Program-made: the position numbers and the translations under genes
From: Acidobacteriota bacterium
GTDB lineage: Bacteria; Acidobacteriota; Vicinamibacteria; Vicinamibacterales; UBA2999
DNA: 64,000 bases
Assembly (NCBI GenBank): GCA_020851565.1
Contig: JADZCN010000101.1
Location: forward strand, 1 to 64,000
Direction of reading: 5' to 3'
Shown here: piece by piece, positions 1 through 9,651 of the stretch
Layout of the letters: every line of letters begins with the position of its first letter
How positions within the stretch are numbered: position 1 is the stretch's first letter
Notes under the pieces: model-generated
Databases searched by the model: none
Told to the model about the DNA's origin: nothing
Seen by the model: the letters and a program-made list of their open reading frames with translations, nothing else

Positions 1-185
1 ATCCGTTCCTGGCCGGCGACGGGTTGAGCCTGCGGCTGACCGCCTCGGTCGGCATCGCCACATTGCCCGATGTGGCGACGTCCGCTGAAGAGTTGGTGCG
101 AGCGGCCGATATGGCGATGTATCAGGTAAAGAACTCGGGCAAGAACGGGGTGCAGGTGGCCCAGCCGCCTCCGGGCGAGGGCTGA
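1..185 (+). CDS. GGDEF-domain protein (diguanylate cyclase), C-terminal fragment
   Basis: Only the last 60 codons are inside the window; the 5' part lies upstream. The frame reads TASVGIATLP, then a helix ending AADMAMYQVKNSGKN, which is the typical C-terminal subdomain of GGDEF domains (beta strand with SVGIA, then the ADxAMYxAKxxGKN helix). The family makes cyclic di-GMP from two GTP. The GG(D/E)EF active loop itself is not visible, so activity cannot be judged. The stop at 183-185 lies 15 nt before mreB. A c-di-GMP phosphodiesterase candidate (HD-GYP) lies at 14520-15914 on the other strand. Confidence 0.85.
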   Translation, partial: PFLAGDGLSLRLTASVGIATLPDVATSAEELVRAADMAMYQVKNSGKNGVQVAQPPPGEG

Positions 186-1226
<1,041 letters not shown>

Positions 1227-1293
1227 GAGGCCCGGTCGCCGGTCGATTCGGGTCGTTCGCCCGACTCCCGACTCCCGACTCCCGACAGGTCCC

Positions 1294-2145
1294 ATGGCCC
1301 TCGCCGACATCAAGCACCGCCCCGGACTCCTGCTCGGCGCCGCGGTGGTGCTGCACGTCGTCATCATCTCGGCCCAGGTGAACACCGCCTCGGGGCTGCC
1401 CGTGCTCCAGGTCGTCACGTTCGGGGCGTTCGCTGAACTGCAGCGGATGGTCACCAGTGGCGTCACCGGCGTCCAGGGCCTCTGGTCCGGGTACGTGGAC
1501 CTGCGTGGCGTGAAGGACGAGAACACGGCACTGCGACAGGAGCTGCAGGCGCTCCAAATCAGGCTCCAGGAGGAGCGCGCCCTCGCACAGCGGGCGGAGG
1601 ACCTCCGCCAGCTGCTCGAGTTGAGGCAGCGAGCCGAGCTCGACACCACCGCGGCCGAGATCATCGCCGCCAGCGCCAGCCCCGAGTTCCGGACCGTGAC
1701 CATCGACAAGGGCAGCACCGACGGCCTCCAGGCCGACATGGCCGTCATCTCGCCCGCAGGCGTCGTGGGCCGCCTCATCCTCCCAAGCCGCCGCGCGGCG
1801 AAGGTCCAGCTGCTCATCGATCGCAACGCCGCCGCCGGCGCGATCATCGAGCGGTCCCGGGCTCAGGGCGTGGCCGTGGGCTTCGGCACGGGTGAACTCC
1901 GGATGGACTACGTGTCGGCCACGGCCGACGTGAAGGCGGGCGACCTCGTCATCACCTCGGGGATCGACGGCATCTATCCGAAAGGCTTCGTCATCGGTAC
2001 GGTGGACTCGGTGGACAAGGGGACGGGGACGTATCACGAGGTGCGTGTGCGCCCGGCCGTGGACTTCTCGCGCCTGGAGGAGGTGCTGGTCGTGCTGACG
2101 CCGTCGCCCGCCCGGGACGCGGCGGAGGCCGCGGATCGGCCGTGA
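1294..2145 (+). CDS. mreC: Rod shape-determining protein MreC
   Basis: A 283-residue bitopic protein. It has a short cytoplasmic tail, one membrane helix (about residues 10-28), then a coiled coil (about 74-112, rich in Leu, Glu, Gln and Arg) and the two beta-barrel lobes typical of MreC. The lobes are visible as the VTIDKGSTDGL and VITSGIDGIYPKGFVIG segments. MreC scaffolds PBP2/RodA on the periplasmic side. The gene is separated from mreB by 67 nt holding a heptad repeat (1263-1286). Its stop overlaps the mreD start by 4 nt (GTGA), which suggests translational coupling. Confidence 0.95.
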   Translation: MALADIKHRPGLLLGAAVVLHVVIISAQVNTASGLPVLQVVTFGAFAELQRMVTSGVTGVQGLWSGYVDLRGVKDENTALRQELQALQIRLQEERALAQRAEDLRQLLELRQRAELDTTAAEIIAASASPEFRTVTIDKGSTDGLQADMAVISPAGVVGRLILPSRRAAKVQLLIDRNAAAGAIIERSRAQGVAVGFGTGELRMDYVSATADVKAGDLVITSGIDGIYPKGFVIGTVDSVDKGTGTYHEVRVRPAVDFSRLEEVLVVLTPSPARDAAEAADRP

Positions 2146-2645
2146 AGCTGGCGGTTTCGATCCTGGCGATTGCGGCGGCCCTGGCGCTGCAGACCACGCT
2201 CACGACCTTCGTTCGCGGGACGGCGGCGCTCGATTTCGTCCTGATCGTGGTGGTGTACCTGGCGCTGACGTCCGGGCCGGCGACGGGGCTGATCGTCGGC
2301 GGGGTCGCGGGGTTGATCCAGGACTCGCTGTCGAGCGGCATCATGGGGGTGGGCGGCCTGGCGAAGACGCTCGTGGGCTACCTGGCAGGGCGCCTGGGCA
2401 CGCAGTTCATCGTGACGGCCCCGTTGCCACGGTTCCTGGTGTTCATCGCGGCGACCGTGGTGCACGGGACCGTGTTCATGGGCCTGTACGTGCTGCTGGG
2501 CCTCCGCGAGTTCCCGTCGCCGTACAGCTCGGTGGCATGGCAGGCCGTCGGCAATGCCTTTGTCGGGGTCGTGGGGTTCCAGGTGCTGGAGTGGCTGCCG
2601 GGATTCAGGGCCCGCCGGCAATGGCGGCGCACGGCGCGCCGTTAG
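2142..2645 (+). CDS. mreD: Rod shape-determining protein MreD
   Basis: A 167-residue polytopic membrane protein with about five hydrophobic segments; length and hydropathy match MreD. The GTG start at 2142 overlaps the mreC stop (GTGA), which fixes the start. The DFVLIVVVYLAL and GLIVGGVAGLIQD segments are typical of MreD, where the GxxxGLxxD region is the most conserved part. The C-terminus ends in an Arg-rich tail (RARRQWRRTARR). MreD has no known catalytic role; it associates with MreC and the elongasome. Confidence 0.92.
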   Translation: MKLAVSILAIAAALALQTTLTTFVRGTAALDFVLIVVVYLALTSGPATGLIVGGVAGLIQDSLSSGIMGVGGLAKTLVGYLAGRLGTQFIVTAPLPRFLVFIAATVVHGTVFMGLYVLLGLREFPSPYSSVAWQAVGNAFVGVVGFQVLEWLPGFRARRQWRRTARR

Positions 2646-2681
2646 CAGAAGGTAGCGCTCGCATGGTTACGGACCGTTCAG

Positions 2682-2687
2682 TAGGAT
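2682..2687 (+). promoter_or_regulatory. Candidate leaderless -10 (TAGGAT) for PBP2
   Basis: TAGGAT ends 6 nt before the ATG at 2694 and there is no Shine-Dalgarno in between, so transcription would start at or next to the start codon. No -35 match was found at 16-18 nt spacing. This would be an internal promoter in the mre cluster. Confidence 0.45.
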
Positions 2688-2693
2688 AGGCAC

Positions 2694-4616
2694 ATGGCGA
2701 TTGCTGAGGATCGTCGGCGACTGGCAGTGCGGCTCACCTGGCTGCGCGTGTCGGTGCTGGTCGTCTTCGGCCTGCTGGCCGGCGGCTTCTGGTTCATCCA
2801 GGTGGTGCAGCACACCAGGTTCCAGGAGATGGCGGAGAACAATCACCAGCGGACGCTCTCGCTGCGGGCTCCCAGGGGGATCATCTACGACCGCAACGGG
2901 GAGGTGCTCGTCGAGAACCGGAGCGCCTTCAACATCTCGATCGTCCGCGAGCACACGAAGGACCTGGACAGGACGATCGCGCTGCTCGCCGAGGTGACGG
3001 GTGTCGAGGAGTCGCGCGTGCGCGAGACCGTCGAACGGCACCGGCGCGAGCCCGCCTACCGTCCCATCGTCGTCGTCCAGGATGCGACGCTGGCCCAGGT
3101 CGCGGCCGTCACGGCCCGCCGGCTGGACTTCGAGCTGCCGGACGTGGTGGTCCAGGAGGTGCCCACGCGGGAGTACCCCGGCCGCCAGCTCGCCGCGCAT
3201 CTCATCGGGTACGTGGGGGAGGCCAGCGACCAGCAGATCACCGAGGACCGCCTGCCCGCGGGGACCATCGTGGGGCAGTCGGGCCTGGAACGCGTCTACA
3301 ACCGCATGCTGATGGGCGCCGACGGCGCCCGACGCGTCGTGGTGAACAGCGTCGGGCGGGAGATCCGCACGATCGAAGAGCTGCCTCCGGTCGAGGGGCG
3401 CCGCGTGCGGCTGTCCCTCAACCACGCCATGCAGCTCGCGGCCGAGGATGCCTTTCGCGCGTATGGATACTGGGGGGCGGCCGTGGTGCTCGACCCGCGC
3501 ACCGGCGACGTGCTGACGCTGACGAGCCTGCCATCCTACGATCCGAACGCGTTCGCGACGGGCATCGATCGCGCGGCCTGGGCCGCGTTGAACACCGACG
3601 AGCTGCGGCCCCTGCAGAACCGCGCCATCCAGGGCCGGTATTCGCCCGGGTCGACGTTCAAGATTGCCGTGGCCGCCGCCGCGCTCGAGGAGGGCCTCGT
3701 CACGCCGGACCACCAGATCTACTGCCCGGGTGGCGCCACGTTCTACGGCCGGTTCTTCAAGTGCCATCTCGCGCGTGGCCACGGGTACGTGGACATGCGG
3801 CACGCGCTCGAGAAGTCGTGCAACGTCTACTTCTACACGCTGGGCAACATGCTCGGCGTCGATCGCCTGCACGAGTACGCGGAGAAACTCGGCCTGGCGG
3901 GCAAGAGCGGGATCGACCTGCCGAACGAGGTGGAGAGCATCGTGCCCTCCACCGAGTGGAAGCGCCAGCGCACGGGCGAGAAGTGGTACGCGGGCGAGAC
4001 CATCTCGGTCGCGATCGGCCAGGGGCAGTTGTCGGTGACGCCCATGTCGATGGCGGTGATGATGGCGACGGTGGCCAACGGCGGCACCCGCGTCGTGCCG
4101 CGGCTGGTGACGGCCATCGACGAGGGCGACGGCAAGGGGTGGCAGGCGGTACCGCCGGCGGCGAGCCCCGTCCCCCCGATGCTGATGAAGCCCTCGACCG
4201 TCTCGGCCCTGCACGACGGACTCTGGATGGCCGTGAACGCGGCAGGTACGGCCGGCCGTGCAAGGATCGCCGGGCGCGACGTCTCGGGCAAGACGGGCAC
4301 GGCCCAGGTGATTTCCAACCAGGGAAAGGCCCGTGCCGGCGCCACGGACAAGGACCTGCGCGACCACGGCTGGTTCGTCTTCTTCGCGCCGCGCGACAAT
4401 CCCGAGGTGGCCGGCGTGGTGTTCGCCGAGCACTCGGAGCACGGCTACCTGGCCGCGCCCATCGCCCGCCACATCATGGAAACCTATTTCGCCCAGAAGG
4501 ACGGCCTGCCGCTGCCCGAGCTGAAGGTGCCCGTCCCCGGTGGCGCAGCGCCGGTGCCGGCGCCCACGGCGCCGCCCGTCCGGGTGGCCGCCAATACCGC
4601 GGCCGACGAGCGCTGA
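2694..4616 (+). CDS. mrdA: Penicillin-binding protein 2 (elongation transpeptidase)
   Basis: A 640-residue class B PBP. It has an N-terminal membrane helix (about residues 17-38), a PBP dimerisation/pedestal domain starting near SLRAPRGIIYDRNG, and a transpeptidase domain with the SxxK motif in SPGSTFK (about 319-322), SCN in place of SxN (KSCNVYF), and KTGTAQ near residue 533. PBP2 crosslinks peptidoglycan during lateral growth and works with RodA, encoded next. Its stop overlaps the rodA start by one base (TGATG). The last 35 residues form a Pro/Ala/Val-rich tail after the domain. A start-proximal TAGGAT suggests the gene can also be transcribed on its own. Confidence 0.96.
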   Translation: MAIAEDRRRLAVRLTWLRVSVLVVFGLLAGGFWFIQVVQHTRFQEMAENNHQRTLSLRAPRGIIYDRNGEVLVENRSAFNISIVREHTKDLDRTIALLAEVTGVEESRVRETVERHRREPAYRPIVVVQDATLAQVAAVTARRLDFELPDVVVQEVPTREYPGRQLAAHLIGYVGEASDQQITEDRLPAGTIVGQSGLERVYNRMLMGADGARRVVVNSVGREIRTIEELPPVEGRRVRLSLNHAMQLAAEDAFRAYGYWGAAVVLDPRTGDVLTLTSLPSYDPNAFATGIDRAAWAALNTDELRPLQNRAIQGRYSPGSTFKIAVAAAALEEGLVTPDHQIYCPGGATFYGRFFKCHLARGHGYVDMRHALEKSCNVYFYTLGNMLGVDRLHEYAEKLGLAGKSGIDLPNEVESIVPSTEWKRQRTGEKWYAGETISVAIGQGQLSVTPMSMAVMMATVANGGTRVVPRLVTAIDEGDGKGWQAVPPAASPVPPMLMKPSTVSALHDGLWMAVNAAGTAGRARIAGRDVSGKTGTAQVISNQGKARAGATDKDLRDHGWFVFFAPRDNPEVAGVVFAEHSEHGYLAAPIARHIMETYFAQKDGLPLPELKVPVPGGAAPVPAPTAPPVRVAANTAADER

Positions 4617-5701
4617 TGTTCGAGCGCCGCCTGTACTTCCACATCGACTGGCTGCTCATCGGCGCCGTCTTCGCGCTCTGCGCGATCGGCCTGGCGATGA
4701 TCTACTCGGCCACCGGAGGACCGACCAGCGTCTACTGGACCCAGATATACGCGATCGGCCTCGGCCTCATCGCCATGCTGGTGTGCCTGTCGGTGGACTA
4801 CCGGTCGCTCGGCGACAAGTCGCACCTCATCTACCTCGCGATGGTGCTCACCCTGGTCGGGGTGCTCTTCCTCGGAGAGGTGCGCGGCGGCTCGCGTCGC
4901 TGGATCGACCTCGGGCCCTTCAACCTGCAGCCTTCCGAGTTCGCCAAGGCCACCGTCGCGCTGGTGCTGGCCAAGATGCTCGGCGACAGCCGCCGGCGCG
5001 GGCTCACGAACAACGATCTGCTGTTCGCGGGCGTCCTCACGGCTGTGCCGCTGCTGCTCATCGCACGGCAGCCTGACCTCGGCACCGCGGTGACCCTGCT
5101 GCCGGTGCTGCTCGCCGTCACCTTCCTCGCCGGCCTGCCGATGCGCTATCTCGGCATCCTGGCCGTGGTCGCGCTGCTGGCCGCGCCCGTCGCCTACCAG
5201 TTCGGCCTGCAGGACTACCAGCGCGAGCGCATCGCCACGTTCCTCGATCCCGAGCAGGACCCGCGCGGCGCCGGCTACCAGCAGATCCAGGCGCGCATCA
5301 CCGTCGGGTCGGGCGGCGTCTGGGGCAAGGGGTTCATGGAGGGCACGCAGGGGCAGCTACGGTTCCTGCCGGTGGCCCACAACGACTTCATCTTCTCGGT
5401 GCTCGCGGAGGAGCAGGGCTTCGCCGGCGTCGTGGTCGCGCTGGGGCTCTACCTGTTCGTGATCCTGCGTTCGATTGAGGCAGCCCGGATGGCCAAGGAT
5501 CGGCTGGGCGCCTATCTGGTTCTGGGCGTGCTCGCCTCCTTCACGTTCCAGGTCGTCTACAACATCACCATGTCCATGGGGCTCGTGCCGGTCAAGGGAC
5601 TGACGCTGCCGTTGATGAGCTACGGCGGGTCGTCCATGATCGCCACCCTGGCAGGGTTCGGTCTCATCCTGAACGTCCGGATGCGACGGTTCACCAACTG
5701 A
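4616..5701 (+). CDS. rodA: Rod shape-determining protein RodA (SEDS glycosyltransferase)
   Basis: A 361-residue SEDS-family polymerase that builds glycan strands from lipid II. It has about ten membrane segments and the SEDS hallmarks LGPFNLQPSEFAK, RQPDLGTA, and the C-terminal VPVKGLTLPLMSYGGSSM. The ATG at 4616 shares its A with the TGA stop of mrdA. The open frame extends much further upstream, but that part is only the shadow of mrdA, and homology begins at MFERR. It lies in the same transcription unit as mreBCD and mrdA. Confidence 0.96.
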   Translation: MFERRLYFHIDWLLIGAVFALCAIGLAMIYSATGGPTSVYWTQIYAIGLGLIAMLVCLSVDYRSLGDKSHLIYLAMVLTLVGVLFLGEVRGGSRRWIDLGPFNLQPSEFAKATVALVLAKMLGDSRRRGLTNNDLLFAGVLTAVPLLLIARQPDLGTAVTLLPVLLAVTFLAGLPMRYLGILAVVALLAAPVAYQFGLQDYQRERIATFLDPEQDPRGAGYQQIQARITVGSGGVWGKGFMEGTQGQLRFLPVAHNDFIFSVLAEEQGFAGVVVALGLYLFVILRSIEAARMAKDRLGAYLVLGVLASFTFQVVYNITMSMGLVPVKGLTLPLMSYGGSSMIATLAGFGLILNVRMRRFTN

Positions 5702-5705
5702 TTCC

Positions 5706-7277
5706 ATGACCAAAGAAATGATCATTTCGTCCAATGGCCACGAGACCCGCGTGGCCATCCTCGAGGACGATCAGCTCGCCGAGATCTTCGTCGAGCGCGA
5801 GCGCAGCCGCGGGGTCGTCGGCAACGTGTACAAAGGGCGCGTCTCCAAGGTCCTGCCCGGTATGCAGTCGTCGTTCATCGATCTCGGCCTCGAGCGCGAC
5901 GGCTTCCTCTACGTCTCCGACGTCATCAGCAACCTCGATGAGCTGGAGGGCGCCGATGACGAGGTCGAACCGAAGGTGAAGGGAGAGCCGGGCGAGAAGG
6001 AGCCCGGGGAGCGGGGGCGCGAGAGGGAGAGGGAGAAGGAACGGCAGCCCGAGCCCAAAATCGAGGAACTGCTGAAGGAAGGGCAGGATGTCGTGGTGCA
6101 GGTGGCCAAGGAGCCCCTCGGCACCAAGGGCGCGCGGCTGACCTGCCACGTGACGCTGCCGGGCCGCTTCCTCGTCTTCATGCCGACGGTGGACCACATC
6201 GGAATCTCGCGCAAGATCGCCACGCGCGAGGAGCGCGCGCGCCTGCGCGGCATCGTCAAGGAGTTCCGCGATCAGCACCACTTCGGCGGCGGCGTGATCA
6301 TCCGCACGGCCGCCGAGGGGCGGACCAAGGAAGACATCCTGGCCGACCTCAACTACTTCCACAAGATCTGGCTCGAGATGCGCCAGAAATCGGAGGGCCG
6401 CCGGGCGCCGGCGGTGATCTACCAGGAGCCGAGCCTGGTCAACAAGCTGCTCCGCGATCTGCTGACGGACGACTACACGGCCATCCGCATCGACGACCCG
6501 CGCGAGCACGAACGGATCGTCGAGTTCATCGGCCGGATCATGCCGTCGCTCCTGCCGCGCGTGAAGCTCTACGACAAGGACTACCCGATCTTCGAGGAAT
6601 ACGGCGTACAGGCCGAGCTCGACAAGGCGCTGCGCAGCAAGGTGTGGCTGAAGTCGGGCGGCTCGATCGTCATCAACCAGACCGAGGCGCTGGTGGCGAT
6701 CGACGTCAACACGGGCCGCTACGTCGGGAAGAAGACGGCGGGACGGCTCGAGGACACCATCATCAAGACGAACCTGGAGGCGGCGAAGGAGATCGTGCGC
6801 CAGATCCGCCTGCGCGATCTCGGCGGCATCATCGTGTGCGACTTCATCGACATGGAGGAGAAGAAGAACCGCCAGAAGGTGTTCCAGGCCGTGGAGCAGG
6901 AGCTGCGCAAGGACCGCGCGCCTTCGAAGGCGCTGCAAGTCTCGGATTTCGGCCTCGTCATCGTCACGCGCAAGCGCGTCAAGCAGAGCCTCGAGCGGCT
7001 GCTCACCGAGCCCTGTCCCTACTGTTCGGGCGCCGGCACCATCAAGTCGAGCTCGACCGTCTGCTACGAAATCCTCACCGAACTGAAGAAGGTAGCCCAG
7101 GATCTCGACGGCCCGGGCGTCCTGCTCCGGGTCAACCCGGACATCGCCCGCGCCCTCAAGGAGGAGGAGCGCGGCGTGTTGAAGGACCTGAAGTCACTCC
7201 TGGGCCGGGATGTCATCGTGAAACCAGACGTCCACCTGCACCACGAGCAGTTCGACGTGATGTCGATCGGTGGCTGA
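5706..7277 (+). CDS. rng: Ribonuclease G / E family endoribonuclease
   Basis: A 523-residue RNase G-type enzyme for rRNA and mRNA processing. It has an N-terminal S1 domain (about residues 36-150), an RNase H-like and catalytic domain with acidic motifs VAIDVNTGR and CDFIDM, and the zinc-link CPYCSG near residue 437. It ends soon after the small domain, so it lacks the long scaffold of RNase E. An Arg/Glu/Lys/Pro-rich low-complexity insert sits inside the S1 domain (about residues 78-125). The start lies 4 nt after the rodA stop, which fits the common mre-rod-rng order. Confidence 0.93.
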   Translation: MTKEMIISSNGHETRVAILEDDQLAEIFVERERSRGVVGNVYKGRVSKVLPGMQSSFIDLGLERDGFLYVSDVISNLDELEGADDEVEPKVKGEPGEKEPGERGREREREKERQPEPKIEELLKEGQDVVVQVAKEPLGTKGARLTCHVTLPGRFLVFMPTVDHIGISRKIATREERARLRGIVKEFRDQHHFGGGVIIRTAAEGRTKEDILADLNYFHKIWLEMRQKSEGRRAPAVIYQEPSLVNKLLRDLLTDDYTAIRIDDPREHERIVEFIGRIMPSLLPRVKLYDKDYPIFEEYGVQAELDKALRSKVWLKSGGSIVINQTEALVAIDVNTGRYVGKKTAGRLEDTIIKTNLEAAKEIVRQIRLRDLGGIIVCDFIDMEEKKNRQKVFQAVEQELRKDRAPSKALQVSDFGLVIVTRKRVKQSLERLLTEPCPYCSGAGTIKSSSTVCYEILTELKKVAQDLDGPGVLLRVNPDIARALKEEERGVLKDLKSLLGRDVIVKPDVHLHHEQFDVMSIGG

Positions 7278-7299
7278 GGAAGGGTTCGGGCAGACACGA

Positions 7300-7334
7300 A
7301 AGGCCGGGGCCGCTCATCGCGGCAACCCGGCCTT
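7300..7334. terminator. Bidirectional hairpin between rng and the convergent secreted-protein gene
   Basis: A 9-bp perfect outer stem (7300-7308 with 7326-7334) encloses a 5-bp inner stem (7309-7313 with 7319-7323), with a 2-nt bulge on one side and a 5-nt loop. It sits between two convergent stop codons (7277 and 7364). There is no long T-run on either side, so it is a strong hairpin but not a textbook intrinsic terminator. Confidence 0.7.
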
Positions 7335-7363
7335 CACCTCTGAACCTCGAAGCCGGAGCCCGG

Positions 7364-7810
7364 CTAGCCCTTGGCGGGGGGCAGGTGGAGCAGGTAGTTC
7401 ACGCCGCGCCGGTTGAGCCAGATGCGCAGGTATTCGTCGCCCTTCAGCATCTCGACCCGCGTGCCACCGGCGGCGGGCCGGGCGCCATCGGGGCCCGGCA
7501 GCAGGTCCTTCTCCTCGTCCCGGGGAATGATGCTGACTACTTCGCGGCCAACGACCTTGCCGCCGCGCAGAAACTCCACCCAGCGTTCCATCTGGATGCC
7601 CGGGACAGCCGGCTGTGCCGCCTCGGCGGTCAGCCGCACCTGATACGTTCCGGCCCGGAGGGTCTGGCCGTTGGCCATCACCGCCCGGGGAAGATTGACC
7701 GAGCCAAGGGAGGTTTCTCCGGACGGGACCTGGCCCTGCGGGGATTGAGCCGCCGCGCCGACCGACAGGAGCGCCGCGACCGCGGTTCCGACAAGCCATC
7801 TAGGGGTCAT
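7364..7810 (-). CDS. Small secreted protein of unknown function
   Basis: 148 residues. An N-terminal signal peptide (hydrophobic stretch about residues 6-20, cleavage likely after SVGAAAQ) is followed by a mostly beta-type domain containing RAGTYQVRL and MERWVEFLRGGKVVGREV. I do not recognise a named family, though small exported proteins of this build are common in Acidobacteriota. The ATG at 7810 is preferred because GGAGG lies 7 nt upstream; a TTG two codons earlier would place that element too close. A TATAAT on the minus strand (7829-7834) lies 18 nt before it, giving a normal leader. It is separate from the ECF operon upstream. Confidence 0.75.
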   Translation of the reverse strand: MTPRWLVGTAVAALLSVGAAAQSPQGQVPSGETSLGSVNLPRAVMANGQTLRAGTYQVRLTAEAAQPAVPGIQMERWVEFLRGGKVVGREVVSIIPRDEEKDLLPGPDGARPAAGGTRVEMLKGDEYLRIWLNRRGVNYLLHLPPAKG

Positions 7811-7828
7811 GAACAAGCCTCCGCCCGA

Positions 7829-7834
7829 ATTATA
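7829..7834 (-). promoter_or_regulatory. Consensus -10 (TATAAT) for the secreted protein gene
   Basis: A perfect TATAAT on the minus strand, 18 nt before the ATG at 7810, followed by a GGAGG ribosome binding site. No clear -35 is visible. This gene has an ordinary leader, in contrast to the leaderless group. Confidence 0.55.
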
Positions 7835-7849
7835 ACAGTCCTGCGAACG

Positions 7850-8896
7850 TCACTTCCGCCCGATCACCACCGTCCCGCTGAAGGTCTGGACCATGAGAAT
7901 CGCGCTGGCGTCCCCGTAGGAGCCCCGGATGCTGCGCGTCTCGGCACGGCGCCCACCTCCGCTGCGAGCAGGCGACCGCAAGGTGACCGGGAAATCGGAT
8001 CGCACGCTGCCGCTGAACGTGCTCGCATCGAGTTCGAAGCCCATGTCCGAACCCAGGACGACGCGGATATCCCCGGAGTGCGAGGTCAGGTCATAGCGCC
8101 CGCCCCTGGCCAGGAGGGCCTGGAAGTCGATGCTTCCGGACACCGACTTCACCTGCAGCCGCTCGACCTGGAGGTTCGAGAGCTGCACGTCACCGCTGAC
8201 CGAGCCGCACTCGAGCGAGCGCGCCTTCAACCCCGTCACCACCACGGTCCCGCTGACCGAGCCGAGCGAGACGGCGGCGGTGCCGCTCACTTCGCGGGCC
8301 GTTACGTTGCCGGACACCGTCCTGGCCACGGCCAGGTTCGGGGTGGAAGACACGCCGACGTCGCCGCTCACGGCCTCCGCGCGCACCTCGCCAGCCACGC
8401 GCGAGACGCTGACATCGCCGGAGATGGTCTTGACCGCCACCGCCGCAGCGGCCGGAACCGCGACGACGTAGTCCACGCTTGCCGACACGCGGTCGCTGTC
8501 CCGTCCCCCGCGACGCGGGTAGGTGGTCCGCACCTCCACGCGGCCGCCGACGGTGGTAATGTCCACCCGAAGCTGCTGAAGGAGGCGGCGGGCCTCGCCT
8601 TCGTCCCGGTGTCGTACCCGCTTCGTGGCCTCGATCCGGATCTCGGTGCCGCCATCACCCGTCACCCGCACGCTCCCGGAGATGTTCGACAGGTCGAGCG
8701 CCCCATCGGGGCCCACCTTGATGGCCTGGACGATACGGTCGGTCTGCTCCGGGCCCTGGCGAGCTTCGGCGAAGCGGTTCAGCCAGGCCGCCCGGCGTGC
8801 GTTCGCGTCCGGACCTGGGGGCGTACTGTCGGCGCCGAGCGGGGCCGTGGCGAGCACCGCGACCATGAGCGTGGAGAGCAAGCGCGTGTCGATCAT
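7850..8896 (-). CDS. DUF4097-type beta-strand repeat protein (exported adhesin-like)
   Basis: 348 residues with a signal peptide (about 1-21), then a long right-handed series of short beta repeats. The repeats carry recurring V-x-x-x-S-G-x-V/I motifs such as VKTISGDVSV, AEAVSGDVGV, ARTVSGNVTA and VKSVSGSIDF, the hallmark of DUF4097 proteins. The start at 8896 follows the anti-sigma stop by 5 nt. It is third in the sigma / anti-sigma / DUF4097 operon, an arrangement seen often in Acidobacteriota. The molecular role is unknown. An envelope location is inferred from the signal peptide, and a link to an envelope stress response is inferred from the operon. Confidence 0.88.
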   Translation of the reverse strand: MIDTRLLSTLMVAVLATAPLGADSTPPGPDANARRAAWLNRFAEARQGPEQTDRIVQAIKVGPDGALDLSNISGSVRVTGDGGTEIRIEATKRVRHRDEGEARRLLQQLRVDITTVGGRVEVRTTYPRRGGRDSDRVSASVDYVVAVPAAAAVAVKTISGDVSVSRVAGEVRAEAVSGDVGVSSTPNLAVARTVSGNVTAREVSGTAAVSLGSVSGTVVVTGLKARSLECGSVSGDVQLSNLQVERLQVKSVSGSIDFQALLARGGRYDLTSHSGDIRVVLGSDMGFELDASTFSGSVRSDFPVTLRSPARSGGGRRAETRSIRGSYGDASAILMVQTFSGTVVIGRK

Positions 8897-8901
8897 GATG
8901 G

Positions 8902-9651
8902 TTACCGGGACAGGTCCTGCATCAGGCGTCCGGCCTCGGCCTGGTTGCCCTTTCGCATTTCGTTGATGAGCTCGACGGTCTGCTGCAGCAGCGCCACCTT
9001 CGTGCGCATGGCCTCGAACAGGCCCTGTTGCGCCGGGGCACTGGAGGGTTCTGCCTTGAGGGCGGCCCGGCTCTCGTCGATGGCCTGGTCGACGACCTGC
9101 AGGTTCTTCTGCAGGACGGCCGCTACCTGTGGCTCGAGCTCGCTGCTGTCGCTCCGTGCGATCTGCTCGAGGCCGACAATGGCCTTCTGATAGTGGGCCT
9201 CGGCCGCCTGGAGGTCCGCCTCCACCGAGTCGATGAGGGTCGCCTCGCCTGGCGAGGCAGCGGCGCCCTGCGCCGAACCGTCGCCCTGGCGCAACAGGGG
9301 CGCGATCCCGATCGCGGTCGTGATGACGAGGGCGGCGGCTGCACCCAGCCACACGCCCCAGGCTGCGCGAGTATTCGGCCAGGGGAGGAGCCGGCGGGCC
9401 GGCAGCGAATCCCCGGTCCGCAGCCGGGCCTGGATGCGCTCGAGCACGGCGGGAGGCGGTTCCCGGCGCTCGAGGGTGAATGCCGCGGCACGGACGGTTC
9501 GAAGATCGGCCACGAGCGCCCGGCACGATGGACACCCCTCGAGATGGCGCTGCACGGCCCTCTGCGAGGCAGGGTCGAGGTCTCCGTCCACGAAGTTGGC
9601 GACAGGCAGGTCCTGGCAATCCACGGTCGAAACGCCCCCGGCCGATGTCAT
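8902..9651 (-). CDS. Zinc-finger anti-sigma factor
   Basis: 249 residues. The N-terminal anti-sigma domain has the HxxxCxxC motif (H36, C40, C43, in HLEGCPSC), followed by one membrane helix (about residues 96-118) and a periplasmic helical domain rich in Glu, Gln and Ala. The start ATG at 9651 overlaps the sigma-factor stop by 4 nt (ATGA), fixing both the start and the coupling. It is predicted to hold the upstream ECF factor inactive at the membrane. The periplasmic part resembles a coiled region rather than a known ligand domain, so the signal is unknown. Confidence 0.92.
   Translation of the reverse strand: MTSAGGVSTVDCQDLPVANFVDGDLDPASQRAVQRHLEGCPSCRALVADLRTVRAAAFTLERREPPPAVLERIQARLRTGDSLPARRLLPWPNTRAAWGVWLGAAAALVITTAIGIAPLLRQGDGSAQGAAASPGEATLIDSVEADLQAAEAHYQKAIVGLEQIARSDSSELEPQVAAVLQKNLQVVDQAIDESRAALKAEPSSAPAQQGLFEAMRTKVALLQQTVELINEMRKGNQAEAGRLMQDLSR

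Noticed and set aside
2667-4472. A 601-codon minus-strand open frame opposite PBP2
   Set aside because: Antisense to mrdA with intact catalytic motifs; no family features.
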